64,000 nt of DNA from Calorimonas adulescens (GCF_008274215.1 NZ_VTPS01000001.1:1-64000), one strand, 5' to 3'; positions 26,677 to 36,974 are shown, counted from the first letter of the stretch. The notes: generated by a model not told the origin, from the sequence alone. Numbers and translations: made by a program.

Positions 26677-27732
26677 TTAGAACCCCCTTGCTATCTTTTC
26701 AATTTTTTCAGCTATCCTATCCAATGGAAGCACTTCATCAATAAGACCTGTTTCTATAGCAGATTTCGGCATTCCATATATTGTAGACGTCTTTTCGTTT
26801 TGTGCAATCATATATACTTCTCTGTCACGCAACTCTATCAATCCCTTTGTACCGTCATTTCCCATCCCCGTCATTATTACAGCTATAATCTTTAGATCAA
26901 TTTTTGAAAGGCTCGATAGCAGTATGTCAAAACAGGGTTTCAGACCTTTGACAGGTGGTTCATTGCTCAATCCTATAAAATATTTTCTGTCTTTAGCATA
27001 GACTTTCATATGATAGCCTCCTGGTGCAATATAAACCGTACCTGGATTAATATTTTCACCGTCTTCAGCTTCTTTTACAAGCATATTAGAGATTTCGTTC
27101 AATCGGTTGGCCAGAGATCTAGTAAAACCAGCTGGCATATGTTGCACGATCAAAACAGCAGACGGCAGATCTGCCGGTAATTGCGGTACGACGTACTGCA
27201 AAGCTTTTGGACCACCAGTTGAAACACCAATGGCAACTAAATTTTTGAGGTTGTCTTTTAAGTTCATGGTTTGTGTGGCTTTGTGTAGATGGTCAACTCT
27301 GGAAACAGGTGACAAATTAAATAGATTAGTTTTGCTGGCCATCAATATTTTTTCAATCAATAACTGATCAATATTCTGAGTTTTAAAATAAATAAAATTA
27401 GAGGGTTTCAAAACAAAATCTATTGCCCCCAGCTCAAGAGCCTTTAGGGTAGTTTCTGCACCTTCTTTTGTAAGCGCACTCAACATAATAATTGGTGTTG
27501 GTCTAACTTCCATTATTTTCTTAACTGCTGTCAATCCATCCATGATAGGCATCTCGACATCCATCAATACAACGTCAGGACGTCTATCGACAACCTTGCT
27601 AACTGCTTCCAGGCCATTGACTGCGGTATCAATAACATACATGTCTTCGGAAGAATTTACAATATCTGAAACGAATTTCCTCATGAAAGCAGAGTCATCA
27701 ACCACCATTACCTTAACTTTAGATGTAGACAT
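26677..27732 (-). CDS. cheB: chemotaxis protein-glutamate methylesterase CheB
   Basis: CheB demethylates receptors when phosphorylated. The receiver domain has VVDDS and the phospho-Asp in LMDVEMP (Asp about 58); the esterase domain has the Ser in GVSTGGP, His in VQHMPAGFT and Asp in MTGMGNDG. Start ATG 27732 or GTG 27735, overlapping the PilZ gene stop. No cheR is in this window, so the methyltransferase must be elsewhere. Confidence 0.96.
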   Translation of the reverse strand: MSTSKVKVMVVDDSAFMRKFVSDIVNSSEDMYVIDTAVNGLEAVSKVVDRRPDVVLMDVEMPIMDGLTAVKKIMEVRPTPIIMLSALTKEGAETTLKALELGAIDFVLKPSNFIYFKTQNIDQLLIEKILMASKTNLFNLSPVSRVDHLHKATQTMNLKDNLKNLVAIGVSTGGPKALQYVVPQLPADLPSAVLIVQHMPAGFTRSLANRLNEISNMLVKEAEDGENINPGTVYIAPGGYHMKVYAKDRKYFIGLSNEPPVKGLKPCFDILLSSLSKIDLKIIAVIMTGMGNDGTKGLIELRDREVYMIAQNEKTSTIYGMPKSAIETGLIDEVLPLDRIAEKIEKIARGF

Positions 27733-28352
27733 CACTCCATAAGACCTCTCTTTAACAATTTTCTCTGTTCGGCAAAAATAAAACTAACTATTTTTTCTCT
27801 ACTATTAGTGTCAATGTCCTTGAATGAAATACCTACATCAAAATTTGCCCCATTTTTTACATTTCTGGTTACAACTCCATTCAAACTAAAATTCACTGAA
27901 CCTGGAAGTGTAAATTCAATTAAAACCTCATCATTGATATTTAATCTTTTATTAGTCGCTAATTTAACACCCCCACCACTTATATCCTTAATTATCCCCT
28001 CGTACATAGTCTCATCATCTTTTATCTTAAAATTAGCCTTTATGGAAACCTCTAATCTAAAATTTTCTCTGCGCTGAATTCGTTCAAAAGGGCCTATCTG
28101 AGCGATAGTAATCGTATAAACAGGGTCAACCGATTTTTTAACAACTTTACCGTCAAATTGATATATACAATCTTTCGCAATATATCTTAGTTTTACACTT
28201 TCGTTTAACGGAATAAATACGTAAGAGTGATGTATGATAGGAACTCCTACAACATAAGTTTGATCATCAATGATATTTTCTATTTTACTTTTGTAAGATT
28301 TTCCATCAAAAATTAATTCTATATTTTGCCCCAACTCCAGATTATTTGCCAT
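27732..28352 (-). CDS. PilZ-domain c-di-GMP flagellar brake protein (YcgR/YpfA-like)
   Basis: The 206 residues have an N-terminal YcgR-like beta domain (GQNIELIFDG...) and a C-terminal PilZ domain with the c-di-GMP motif QRRENFR and later DISGGGVKLA. Such proteins slow flagellar rotation or switching when c-di-GMP is high. It lies between flhG and cheB and overlaps cheB, linking c-di-GMP to this motility operon. Confidence 0.9.
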   Translation of the reverse strand: MANNLELGQNIELIFDGKSYKSKIENIIDDQTYVVGVPIIHHSYVFIPLNESVKLRYIAKDCIYQFDGKVVKKSVDPVYTITIAQIGPFERIQRRENFRLEVSIKANFKIKDDETMYEGIIKDISGGGVKLATNKRLNINDEVLIEFTLPGSVNFSLNGVVTRNVKNGANFDVGISFKDIDTNSREKIVSFIFAEQRKLLKRGLME

Positions 28353-28354
28353 GT

Positions 28355-29209
28355 CTAAACCCCCCGGCCTCTTAATAACTGAAACAAGGATTTAAAACCA
28401 TAACCCTTTTTTGATTTCTGATTCAACAAGATTTCAGTTATATCTCTAATACAACGTGATGCATTAGAGTGCGGATAACGTAAAATTATTGGAGACTGCT
28501 CATATATACTTTTGGTAACATTATCATCGTAAGAAATTGGTCCTAGATAATCAACTTTCATATTTAAGTATTCATTTACAGTATTTATAAAATTTTCTGC
28601 TATCTGATTGTGATTGGTGTTCTTCTTTACTTTATTTATTGTTAAAAATAATTTTTTTGAGACGAATACATCACTTTTCATATACTTTAATAGACTGTAA
28701 CCATCAGCAAGAGAAGTTGGCTCAGGGGTTATAACAAGAATAACAATATCACTTATATAGCTAAAACCATAGACTATATTATTGATTCCAGCACCCGTAT
28801 CTATAATAATATAATCTGCATAATATTCAAGCAGAGATAAATTTTGTATTACAAATTGTAACTGTTCTGTGGTTAAATTTATTAATCTTTCTACACCATT
28901 ACCCCCTGAGACAAATTTTAAATTTTCAGGTCCATCAGTTAATATATCAAGAATATTTTTACGTTGGTCTATTATATCTTCTATTGTATACTTTGGGACA
29001 AATCCTAGTTCAATCTCAACATTTGCCAGGCCAATATCCGCATCAAAAACTATTACCCTATAACCTGCTTGAGACATACAAATACCAAGATTAACACTAA
29101 AACTCGTTTTGCCAACTCCACCCTTTCCGCTGGTCACAGTTACAATTTTTGCTTTTTTAATACCGTTATTGCCCTGGACTATTCTTCTTAGAGATTCTGC
29201 TTGATCCAT
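28355..29209 (-). CDS. flhG: flagellar number regulator FlhG (MinD/ParA-like ATPase)
   Basis: FlhG (YlxH) controls flagellar number and placement with FlhF. The 284-residue ParA/MinD ATPase has the deviant Walker A KGGVGKT (29-35), DADIGLANVEIELG, and IIDTGAGI. An N-terminal segment (MDQAESLRRIV) matches the FlhF-activating peptide type of FlhG proteins. A basic C-terminus may be the membrane-binding end. Confidence 0.95.
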   Translation of the reverse strand: MDQAESLRRIVQGNNGIKKAKIVTVTSGKGGVGKTSFSVNLGICMSQAGYRVIVFDADIGLANVEIELGFVPKYTIEDIIDQRKNILDILTDGPENLKFVSGGNGVERLINLTTEQLQFVIQNLSLLEYYADYIIIDTGAGINNIVYGFSYISDIVILVITPEPTSLADGYSLLKYMKSDVFVSKKLFLTINKVKKNTNHNQIAENFINTVNEYLNMKVDYLGPISYDDNVTKSIYEQSPIILRYPHSNASRCIRDITEILLNQKSKKGYGFKSLFQLLRGRGV

Positions 29210-29215
29210 ATATGT

Positions 29216-30250
29216 TTATCCCCTTAACAGCTCTTTTACATATTGTTCTGGATTAAAAACAGTTATGTCATCTGGAACCCTTTGACCGTTTGTTACATAT
29301 GAAGGACTTTTTCCTGAAGCATAGCACACATTAATTATACCCCCAATATTTGTTGTTTCATCCTGTTTTGTAAATAAAAGTGAATAATTTTCTATAAATC
29401 TATATCTATCTACTATTTCCTTTAGGTCATCGTCCTTAGTAGTAAGGCTCAATACAAGATATACTCTGGATATATGATATATTTTTAAAAGTGACTTTAT
29501 CTCATCAAGTTGATAATCATTCTTATGGTTTCTTCCTGCAGTGTCAATAAGCACAAGATCAAAATCTTTATATTCTTTAAGTGCAGCTGTAATTTCTAAG
29601 GGATTATTTATTACCTTTGTTGGAATGCCAAGTATATCACCATATTTTTTTATTTGTTCCACTGCAGCAATTCTATATGTATCCATCGTCAATAAGGCAA
29701 CCTTTAGTTTTTCTTTAAGCACCATATTTGAGGCAAGTTTGGCAATGGTTGTGGTCTTCCCAACCCCTGTGGGACCAACAAATAATACAGAAGTTGGCTT
29801 GTTCTCAATCTTTATTAAATCTGGCTTTTTCAATATATTAAGAAACATATCACCCACTTTATATATCGATGATTCACTATCATCGAGAATAATATTATTT
29901 TTAATTAATTCTATTATATCATTTGATACTCCTGCATTCCTTATTTTTTTTATCAAATTATGCTCTTGAATAGCTAACTCTTCAGGTTTAGTATTATTTT
30001 TCAACATATTTTGAAGTTCATTTATTTTATACTCCAGTTTTTTTATACTTAACTCTTCATGGAATTCTTTTTTGCCTGCCTCCTCGTCAACGGCGGCAAT
30101 CACCTCAAAAACTGGGCGTGAAAAATAACCTGCAATCCCTTTTTTTCTTACCTTCTGTGAAGAGAGTATAACAGCGTCTTTTCCAAGGTCTTCTTTTATC
30201 ATAATAAATGCTTTTTGCATATCATCAGCAATATACTTCTTTATTTTCAT
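29216..30250 (-). CDS. flhF: flagellar SRP-type GTPase FlhF
   Basis: FlhF marks the site of flagellum assembly. The 344 residues show an N-terminal B domain, an N domain (about 85-145) and the SRP G domain: [10 protein letters not shown] (159-168), DTYRIAAVEQ, DTAGR and TKQD. The ATG lies two bases after flhA, with flhG directly following. Confidence 0.96.
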   Translation of the reverse strand: MKIKKYIADDMQKAFIMIKEDLGKDAVILSSQKVRKKGIAGYFSRPVFEVIAAVDEEAGKKEFHEELSIKKLEYKINELQNMLKNNTKPEELAIQEHNLIKKIRNAGVSNDIIELIKNNIILDDSESSIYKVGDMFLNILKKPDLIKIENKPTSVLFVGPTGVGKTTTIAKLASNMVLKEKLKVALLTMDTYRIAAVEQIKKYGDILGIPTKVINNPLEITAALKEYKDFDLVLIDTAGRNHKNDYQLDEIKSLLKIYHISRVYLVLSLTTKDDDLKEIVDRYRFIENYSLLFTKQDETTNIGGIINVCYASGKSPSYVTNGQRVPDDITVFNPEQYVKELLRG

Positions 30251-30251
30251 T

Positions 30252-32282
30252 TTACACCCTCACAGTCCCTATAATGTTTAATTGGACATCTGAAGTAAGT
30301 TCATTATACGATAAGACCACTAGTTCCGGTATTGCTTGCTCCGTGAGCCGTTTAATTTCAAAACGCACAATTGGCTGAGTAAGTATAATAGGTTGTCCAC
30401 CATATGCGTTGAACTTGGGTATTTCTTTAGATATCGCGCGCAAAAGATTATTAACAAATTCTGGTTCAATACTAACAGTCAATCCTCTTTCTGTCTGTTG
30501 AATGGAGTTTAATATTTTGTTCTCAATGTCTTGGTCAACCGCTAGGACATTAATCTTTCTATTTGTAGTATATAAAGAAGTAATATATCGAGCCATAGAT
30601 TGCCTAACATATTCAGTTAGAATATCAGTATCTCTTGTCAAATTTATATTATCGGAAATAGCTTCTAAAATAGTTGCCAGGTCTCTTATTGATAAACCCT
30701 CACGCAAAAGATTACTTAAAATTTTTTGCAACTCACCAAGCGATATAACTTTTGGTATAACTTCATCGACAAGAGCTTTATTTGATTCCTTTATATTGTC
30801 AATTAATGTTTGTACATCCTGTCGGGACAATATTTCATATGCGTATTTACGTAATATAGATGTCAAATGTGTTGCAATTACAGACGATAGATCTACCACC
30901 GTGTATCCTAATGCTTCTGCTCGTTCCCTATTGTTTTCATCTATCCAAATTGCTGGAAGGCCAAAAGCCGGTTCTTTTGTAGGGATACCATCAATGCCTC
31001 CACCCTCTATTTCTCCTCCTGGATTCATGGCCAGATAACGTCCAAACATTATTTCCCCTCGTGCTACTTCAATTCCTTTTAATTTAATTATATACTCATT
31101 TGACTTTAAATGGATATTATCTCGGAGTCTTATCATCGGCACGATGATTCCAAGTTCTACAGCTAATTGTCTTCTAATCATCACTATTCTATCAAGCAAA
31201 TCTCCACCTTGGCTCGAGTCTGCCAATGGTATAATACCATAGCCAAATTCAATCTCAATTGGGTCAACCTGTAGCAATGAAAGAACATTTTCTGGCTTCT
31301 TAATTTCTTCAGATTTTTTCACAGAAACAGATTCCTCTAACTTTTCTTCTTTTGCAGAAGTATACATCGTATAACCCAGGTATCCGATTATGCTACTAAT
31401 TAAAAACATAGGTATTTTAGGAAGAGATGGCATTAACCCAAGTATAGCAATGATAACTGCGCCAAGCATAAGTACTATAGGCTGCTGAGTTAGTTGTTTA
31501 ATGATATCTTCTCCCATATCATGGATTGAGGAAGACTTAGTAACAAGAATTCCTGAAGAAGTTGAAATAAGGAGGGCTGGTATCTGGCTCACCAATCCAT
31601 CTCCAACAGTTAAAATTGTATAAGTTGTAAATGCCTGGTCAATGCTCATTCCTTTTTGTACCATTCCAATAATAAGGCCTGCAATAATATCTATGATAAC
31701 TATTATAAGACCAACAATAGCATCTCCTCTTATAAATTTGCTCGCACCATCCATTGACCCATAGAAATCAGCTTCCTGCTGAATTAATAACCTTCTTTTT
31801 TTTGCTTCGTCTTCATCAATGAGGCCGGTGTTTAAATCAGCATCTATTGCCATTTGTTTACCCGGCATTGCATCCAGCGTAAATCTTGCGGCCACTTCTG
31901 AGACTCTCTCAGCTCCTCTGGTGATAACTATAAATTGAATCAAGAAAATTATAAGGAACATAATCAAGCCTGTTACAACATTACCACCAACCACAAAATT
32001 CCCAAATGCTCTTATTACATTGCCTGCATTGCCTGTCTGTAATATCAGTCTTGTGGTTGATACATTTAGTCCAAGACGCAATAAGGTAGTGAGCAATAGT
32101 AATGAAGGAAAGACCGAAAACTCATTAAAATTATGTGCATAGATTGATAGCAATAATATAATTACTGACAAAGATATATTAAATACCAGCAAAATGTCCA
32201 GTAAAAATGGTGGTATTGGTACGATAATCATAATAACTATGCCCAATGCAAAGATGCTTACAACAATGTTACCAATTTTCAT
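30252..32282 (-). CDS. flhA: flagellar type III export protein FlhA
   Basis: FlhA is the inner-membrane export gate whose cytoplasmic ring receives substrates. The 676 residues have about eight N-terminal helices with the FHIPEP-family signature in the loop (LLTTLLRLGLNVSTTR and later RGAERVSEVAARFTLDAMPGKQMAID split by context), then a large cytosolic domain from about 325. ATG 32282 follows AGGTGA; a TTG precedes it. Confidence 0.97.
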   Translation of the reverse strand: MKIGNIVVSIFALGIVIMIIVPIPPFLLDILLVFNISLSVIILLLSIYAHNFNEFSVFPSLLLLTTLLRLGLNVSTTRLILQTGNAGNVIRAFGNFVVGGNVVTGLIMFLIIFLIQFIVITRGAERVSEVAARFTLDAMPGKQMAIDADLNTGLIDEDEAKKRRLLIQQEADFYGSMDGASKFIRGDAIVGLIIVIIDIIAGLIIGMVQKGMSIDQAFTTYTILTVGDGLVSQIPALLISTSSGILVTKSSSIHDMGEDIIKQLTQQPIVLMLGAVIIAILGLMPSLPKIPMFLISSIIGYLGYTMYTSAKEEKLEESVSVKKSEEIKKPENVLSLLQVDPIEIEFGYGIIPLADSSQGGDLLDRIVMIRRQLAVELGIIVPMIRLRDNIHLKSNEYIIKLKGIEVARGEIMFGRYLAMNPGGEIEGGGIDGIPTKEPAFGLPAIWIDENNRERAEALGYTVVDLSSVIATHLTSILRKYAYEILSRQDVQTLIDNIKESNKALVDEVIPKVISLGELQKILSNLLREGLSIRDLATILEAISDNINLTRDTDILTEYVRQSMARYITSLYTTNRKINVLAVDQDIENKILNSIQQTERGLTVSIEPEFVNNLLRAISKEIPKFNAYGGQPIILTQPIVRFEIKRLTEQAIPELVVLSYNELTSDVQLNIIGTVRV

Positions 32283-32290
32283 CAAATCAC

Positions 32291-33376
32291 CTACTTATTT
32301 CTTAAACTATATACAAACGCTAAAATCTCTGCAACCGCCTTATATAATTCTGGAGGAATCTCTGAACCAATCTCTGTCTTGTCATAAAGTAAATGAGCTA
32401 ATTCAATATTTTCTACAACGGGTATACGGTTTTCTTCTGCAACCTTTTTGATCCTTAAGGCAATGTCATTTATCCCTTTACCAACAACCACAGGGGCATT
32501 ATTTTTTAATTCATCATACATTAACGCAACAGCTATGTGGGTAGGGTTAGTAACAACTACTTGGGCCTTTTTCACATCCTCCATCATACGTCTCGTAGAA
32601 ACTCTCCTCTGAGCTTCTCTAATCCGTGATTTTGTCTGAGGATTACCTTCAGTTTCTTTGAATTCTTCTTTAACCTCCTGTTTTGACATTCGTATACTCT
32701 GTTCAAAATCCCATCTTTGATAAAAATAATCAGCGACTCCTATGACAAGTAAAGTTAGGCCTGCTTCCAAACCTATATTATATATTGAACTATTGATAAA
32801 TGAAAGAATCTGTGGCATTTCCATGTCTAACACATTAAAAATGTGGTTATAACTCTTTGACAGATATGAATATATCACATAACCTACCAATATAATTTTT
32901 AGTAACGATTTTGCAAATTCAGCAACTGTCCTTTTTGAAAAAATTCGTTTAAATCCATTTAATGGATTTATGTTATTCAAAGTAAAATTCAAAGATTCAG
33001 TAGAAAAAATAAACCCAGTTTGAAAAACATTCATCATTATGCCTGTAAATGAAATAATTAAAGCCATTGGAAAAGTAAGACTAATAATTTTTATGAATAT
33101 ATATGCAAATATATTCTTTACTCCTGATATTGTTAAATACTGCGATGGATTACTTAACAAATTGAAAAAAAATCGCAGAGTATTATACATCCCATTCGCT
33201 ATATACCCCGACATAACGTGAAACAGAACAAATCCTGTCAATAATGTAAAACCCATAACAATATCATTGCTCTTAAAGGTATGTCCCTTTTTTCGTAGAT
33301 CCTCTCTTTTCTTAGGTGACGCCGGCTCAGTCTTTTCTTCCTCAGCAAAAAGTTGCAGATTATATATCCTTGACAT
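32291..33376 (-). CDS. flhB: flagellar type III export switch protein FlhB
   Basis: FlhB switches export from rod/hook to filament proteins after self-cleavage. It has four membrane helices, then the cytosolic domain with the cleavage site NPTH (about 277-280) in VVTNPTHIAVALMY. Length 361. The ATG overlaps the fliR stop. A separate FlhB C-terminal-like protein is encoded at 59412-59672. Confidence 0.97.
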   Translation of the reverse strand: MSRIYNLQLFAEEEKTEPASPKKREDLRKKGHTFKSNDIVMGFTLLTGFVLFHVMSGYIANGMYNTLRFFFNLLSNPSQYLTISGVKNIFAYIFIKIISLTFPMALIISFTGIMMNVFQTGFIFSTESLNFTLNNINPLNGFKRIFSKRTVAEFAKSLLKIILVGYVIYSYLSKSYNHIFNVLDMEMPQILSFINSSIYNIGLEAGLTLLVIGVADYFYQRWDFEQSIRMSKQEVKEEFKETEGNPQTKSRIREAQRRVSTRRMMEDVKKAQVVVTNPTHIAVALMYDELKNNAPVVVGKGINDIALRIKKVAEENRIPVVENIELAHLLYDKTEIGSEIPPELYKAVAEILAFVYSLRNK

Positions 33377-34155
33377 CAAGAGGCTCCCCCAATTATCTTA
33401 ATAATGTTATAAATTCCCTCAAAACTACCATCAAACAATGCATTTAATGAAAATATAAATACGGGTAGCGCAATCATCATTGTTATTATACCTACCAACA
33501 CCCGCAATGGCATACCTACCATGAACACATTCATCTGTGGCACTGTCCTGGACAAGATACCTAAGGCAATGTCAACAAGCAAAATTGTTATTACCACTGG
33601 TGCACTTAGCTTAAAGCCTATTGAAAAAACCTTAATAAAAGCATTAATGAAAAACTGTAAAAAATTATCATTTACAACCAGCACACCCATTGGTATGAAT
33701 TTATAGCTGTCAAAAATGGCACTTATGAAATAATAATGCCCGTTAATCATAATAAAAATTAATAAACTTAATATATATAGAAAATTGCCCATTATAGGTA
33801 CCTGAACATTGTTTTGTATATCCAATACATTGACAATCCCAAATCCCATTGACATATCGATGAGTTCTCCGGCTATATAGATGGCATGGAAAAAAAGAAA
33901 GCTCACAAAGCCAATTATAAGTCCTATTAAAAATTCTTTTATCAGGATAACCGAAAATTCTACAATATTATCAGTAATGGAAATTTCTGGTATTAAATTT
34001 TTAAGTATTAAAGTTAAAAACAAGCTTAACCCGATCTTCACAACATATGGTATTTCTCTTCTACTGAAGATAGGATTCAAGATAGTTATCCCAAGAATCC
34101 TTGAAAACAATAACAGAAAATTCACAACCCATGTAATAACAACAGTGTCATTCAT
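33376..34155 (-). CDS. fliR: flagellar type III export protein FliR
   Basis: FliR forms the export gate core with FliP and FliQ. The 259 residues are strongly hydrophobic with about six predicted helices, and include the family regions FSRILGITILNPIFS near the start and the C-terminal FMVGMPLRVLVG. Overlaps flhB and lies eight bases after fliQ. Confidence 0.95.
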   Translation of the reverse strand: MNDTVVITWVVNFLLLFSRILGITILNPIFSRREIPYVVKIGLSLFLTLILKNLIPEISITDNIVEFSVILIKEFLIGLIIGFVSFLFFHAIYIAGELIDMSMGFGIVNVLDIQNNVQVPIMGNFLYILSLLIFIMINGHYYFISAIFDSYKFIPMGVLVVNDNFLQFFINAFIKVFSIGFKLSAPVVITILLVDIALGILSRTVPQMNVFMVGMPLRVLVGIITMMIALPVFIFSLNALFDGSFEGIYNIIKIIGGAS

Positions 34156-34163
34156 TTAAGCAC

Positions 34164-34433
34164 CTATCTTATATACTGAATAATATTTGAAAGAAGATTA
34201 TTGGTATATGATGTAATAACATTGAGCATCCACGGTCCGAGCAATATCAATATTAAAATAACAGCAAGTATCTTCGGAATAAACGTCAATGTCTGTTCCT
34301 GTATCTGCGTAGTAGCCTGAATTATACTTACTAACAAACCAACGGCCAATGTTATAATAAGTATTGGTGCACTTAATTCTAAGAAAACATATAAAGCTTG
34401 TCTCCCTATATCCATTACAAATTCTTGACTCAT
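34164..34433 (-). CDS. fliQ: flagellar type III export protein FliQ
   Basis: The 89-residue protein has two membrane helices around the conserved VGLLVSIIQATTQIQEQTL segment (about 32-50), the hallmark of FliQ. ATG behind GAGGGAG. Order fliP-fliQ-fliR-flhB-flhA is canonical. Confidence 0.96.
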   Translation of the reverse strand: MSQEFVMDIGRQALYVFLELSAPILIITLAVGLLVSIIQATTQIQEQTLTFIPKILAVILILILLGPWMLNVITSYTNNLLSNIIQYIR

Positions 34434-34448
34434 ATATATTTCTCCCTC

Positions 34449-35132
34449 TCAATTAAAACTGACAATAAGGGATTTTATAATAAGATCCCAACCATTTACG
34501 AGTATAAATAGTAGTATCTTAAAAGGTAATGATATCATTACCGGTGGCAACATAAACATACCCATCGACATGAGCACGCTGGATACAACCATATCAATTA
34601 TTAAAAATGGTATATAAATGAGAAAGCCCATCTCAAAAGCTGTTTTAATCTCACTTAATATAAAAGCAGGAACCACAATCCTTAGAGGTAAGTTATCTAC
34701 ACCTTCCTGGATATTTTCTTTAGAAAGGCTTAAAAATAAATTTAAATCACTTGTTCTCGTCTGCTTTAGCATAAACTCCCGTATGGGTTTTATACCTTGC
34801 TCTAAGGCCTGCTCTTCGGTTATTTGACCATTTATATATGGTTGAACCGCATTGTTGTTTACTTGACTTATTACAGGAGACATTACAAAAAGAGTTAAAA
34901 ACAATGCCAGTCCAATTAGTACCTGATTTGATGGAACCTGCTGCGTCCCAAGGGCACTTCGGGTAAAGGAAAGTACAATGATTATTCTTGTGAATGAAGT
35001 AAGCATTATAAGTAATGATGGAGATAATGTAATTATGGTTAAAATAAGCAAAATGTATAATGATGGCGCCAACCCCGAAGTACTGCCTGGGCTTATATTT
35101 ATACTTATATTTGGAGGTATTGTATTCTGCAT
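34449..35132 (-). CDS. fliP: flagellar type III export protein FliP
   Basis: FliP forms the pentameric export gate. Length 227. It has a hydrophobic N-terminus, the signature SFTRIIIVLSFTRSALGTQQ (about 46-65), a periplasmic loop and two C-terminal helices ending near DLIIKSLIVSFN. ATG behind GGTGAAATT. Confidence 0.96.
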   Translation of the reverse strand: MQNTIPPNISINISPGSTSGLAPSLYILLILTIITLSPSLLIMLTSFTRIIIVLSFTRSALGTQQVPSNQVLIGLALFLTLFVMSPVISQVNNNAVQPYINGQITEEQALEQGIKPIREFMLKQTRTSDLNLFLSLSKENIQEGVDNLPLRIVVPAFILSEIKTAFEMGFLIYIPFLIIDMVVSSVLMSMGMFMLPPVMISLPFKILLFILVNGWDLIIKSLIVSFN

Positions 35133-35143
35133 TTAATTTCACC

Positions 35144-35509
35144 TTAAGACCCTTTTTTGTTCTTAAAATATTTTCCCAGAATTTCCCTGAAATTACTTAC
35201 TGCTAGTCCATTGGTATGAACACTGGAATCGTCTGCCTCAATATGTTCGCTGTCATTTAAATAATCAATTTGTGAAATGATTCGTATATCATTATTGGTT
35301 ACACCTATAAGATATAGATATTTACCCACTTTTATCAAAAGTATATATTTATCTCTGGCAATAATATACCTGTCTATAACTTTTATATGTTTTGTCCTGT
35401 TTGTAGATACTGAAAAAGCAGCAAAATATTTGGTTACGTAGTATGCCATTAAAAGTATTAATGCAAATACAAACAAAAACCACAAAAATGATTGAATCCC
35501 CATAATCAT
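35144..35509 (-). CDS. fliO: flagellar biosynthesis protein FliO (FliZ-like)
   Basis: The 121-residue protein has one N-terminal membrane helix (about 6-30) and a cytosolic domain with the pattern VIDRYIIARDKYILLIKVG typical of FliO/FliZ. FliO assists assembly of the FliP ring. It sits between cheY and fliP, the expected location. The family is divergent, so the identification rests on both position and pattern. Confidence 0.85.
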   Translation of the reverse strand: MIMGIQSFLWFLFVFALILLMAYYVTKYFAAFSVSTNRTKHIKVIDRYIIARDKYILLIKVGKYLYLIGVTNNDIRIISQIDYLNDSEHIEADDSSVHTNGLAVSNFREILGKYFKNKKGS

Positions 35510-35872
35510 CTATCCTATAATCTTTTTAACTGCCTCTATTACCCTCTCGGCCTGAAATGGTTTAACAATAAAGTCTCTGGCACCTGCTTGGATTGCCTCT
35601 ATAACCATTGCCTGTTGTCCCATAGCCGAACACATTATTATTTTAGCATTAGGGTCTACTCTCCTTATCTCCCTTACTGCCTGTATACCGTCAACCTCAG
35701 GCATGGTAATATCCATAATGACAAGATCTGGACTTAATTCCTGGTACTTATCCAAGGCAGTAGCACCATTATCGGCTTCTCCTATAACCGTATACCCATT
35801 TTTAGTAAGAATATCTCTGATCATCATCCTCATGAAAGCAGCATCATCAACGATTAATATATTTTTGCCCAT
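35510..35872 (-). CDS. cheY: chemotaxis response regulator CheY
   Basis: Single receiver domain of 120 residues: acidic pair DD (9-10), phospho-Asp54 in VIMDITMP, Thr/Ser near 84 in MCSAMG and Lys in FIVKPF. Phosphorylated CheY binds FliM/FliY to change rotation. It follows fliY directly, as in B. subtilis. ATG behind GGAGG. Confidence 0.97.
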   Translation of the reverse strand: MGKNILIVDDAAFMRMMIRDILTKNGYTVIGEADNGATALDKYQELSPDLVIMDITMPEVDGIQAVREIRRVDPNAKIIMCSAMGQQAMVIEAIQAGARDFIVKPFQAERVIEAVKKIIG

Positions 35873-35873
35873 A

Positions 35874-36974
35874 TTATACCTCCATATTTCTATAAGAATT
35901 GATTAATTCATTTTTATCATTCTTTATAATATCTGTTATTCTAACACCAAAGTTCTCGTCAATTACTACTACCTCACCTTTTGCTATTATTTTCCCATTG
36001 ACAAGTATGTCAACTGGTTCTCCGGCTATCTTGTCCAATTCAATGACAGACCCCGTACCAATCTCCAATATCTCTTTAATAGTTTTTCTTGTTCTTCCCA
36101 ACTCTACTGTCACATCAAGAGGAACATCCATAATAAGATCAATATTAGATGTAACAGCGCCAGGTGTCTCACTGAGTTCCTGAAATATTGCTGGTTTTAC
36201 CTCAACCTTCCCTCGCGTGTTTTTCATTTCTGTGTCGTTGATTGCACCAGTCTTTTTCACATCTTCTTTCTGAATGGGTTCATCGTCTTTAGTATGCTCA
36301 TCAGTATTTGGTGTAAGGCTGCTTACAATCTCCTTTGCAAAATCAATTGGCATTAGTTGCATGATTTTGCTGTTTATCAGATTGCCAACAACCATATCAA
36401 AGGATATCTGTACCAGCTTGTCCTGGTGAAGAGGCAAGTCACCAGGTACATCAGAAGGAAAATCCACTATAAATGCTTTTGGAGGCGATATATTAATATC
36501 CTTTTTGAGTATGGTTGCTAGAGATGTTGCAGCAGAGCCTATCATCTGATTCATCGCCTCAGATACGGCGCTTAGCTGTAAATCACCTATTTCACCATTA
36601 ATATTTGTACCGTCCCCTCCCATCATAAGATCTGTCATTATCATTACATCTTTTACTTCAAGAATTAAAAGGTTAAATCCTGTAATTCCCTTGGTATATT
36701 CTACAAGAATTCCCACATAGGGTACTGGATAATTGACCTTTAGTTCCTCCCATGTCACTATCGAAACACTCGGAGTAGTTATTGAAACTTTATTTCTCAA
36801 TAAAGTGTAAAGAGTTGTGGCAGACGTGCCCATGCTTATATTTCCAATCTCGCCCAGTACATCAATCTCAAATGGTGTTAACACCTCGGACTCCATTGAT
36901 TGGCTATTTACAGCTGATACCCCATGTAACAATGCATCAATTTCTTTCTGAGAAAGTATATTATCAGACACCAT
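35874..36974 (-). CDS. fliY: flagellar motor switch phosphatase FliY
   Basis: FliY is a switch component that also dephosphorylates CheY-P. The N-terminal CheY-binding peptide (SQKEIDALLHG) is followed by a CheC-like domain with motifs EIGNISMGTSATTL and AMNQMIGSAATSL, a linker, and a C-terminal FliN domain (about 285-360) with GSVIELDKIAGEPVDILVNG. ATG 36974 follows AAGGGGGAG; the upstream ATG (36989) lacks a site. It overlaps fliM by 11 bases. Length 366. Confidence 0.96.
   Translation of the reverse strand: MVSDNILSQKEIDALLHGVSAVNSQSMESEVLTPFEIDVLGEIGNISMGTSATTLYTLLRNKVSITTPSVSIVTWEELKVNYPVPYVGILVEYTKGITGFNLLILEVKDVMIMTDLMMGGDGTNINGEIGDLQLSAVSEAMNQMIGSAATSLATILKKDINISPPKAFIVDFPSDVPGDLPLHQDKLVQISFDMVVGNLINSKIMQLMPIDFAKEIVSSLTPNTDEHTKDDEPIQKEDVKKTGAINDTEMKNTRGKVEVKPAIFQELSETPGAVTSNIDLIMDVPLDVTVELGRTRKTIKEILEIGTGSVIELDKIAGEPVDILVNGKIIAKGEVVVIDENFGVRITDIIKNDKNELINSYRNMEV

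Noticed and set aside
34198-34452. Frame of 84 residues overlapping fliQ
   Set aside because: Entirely in another frame of fliQ, which has a clear family match.
34747-35142. Frame of 131 residues overlapping fliP
   Set aside because: Low-complexity translation of fliP's other frame; fliP has strong motif support.
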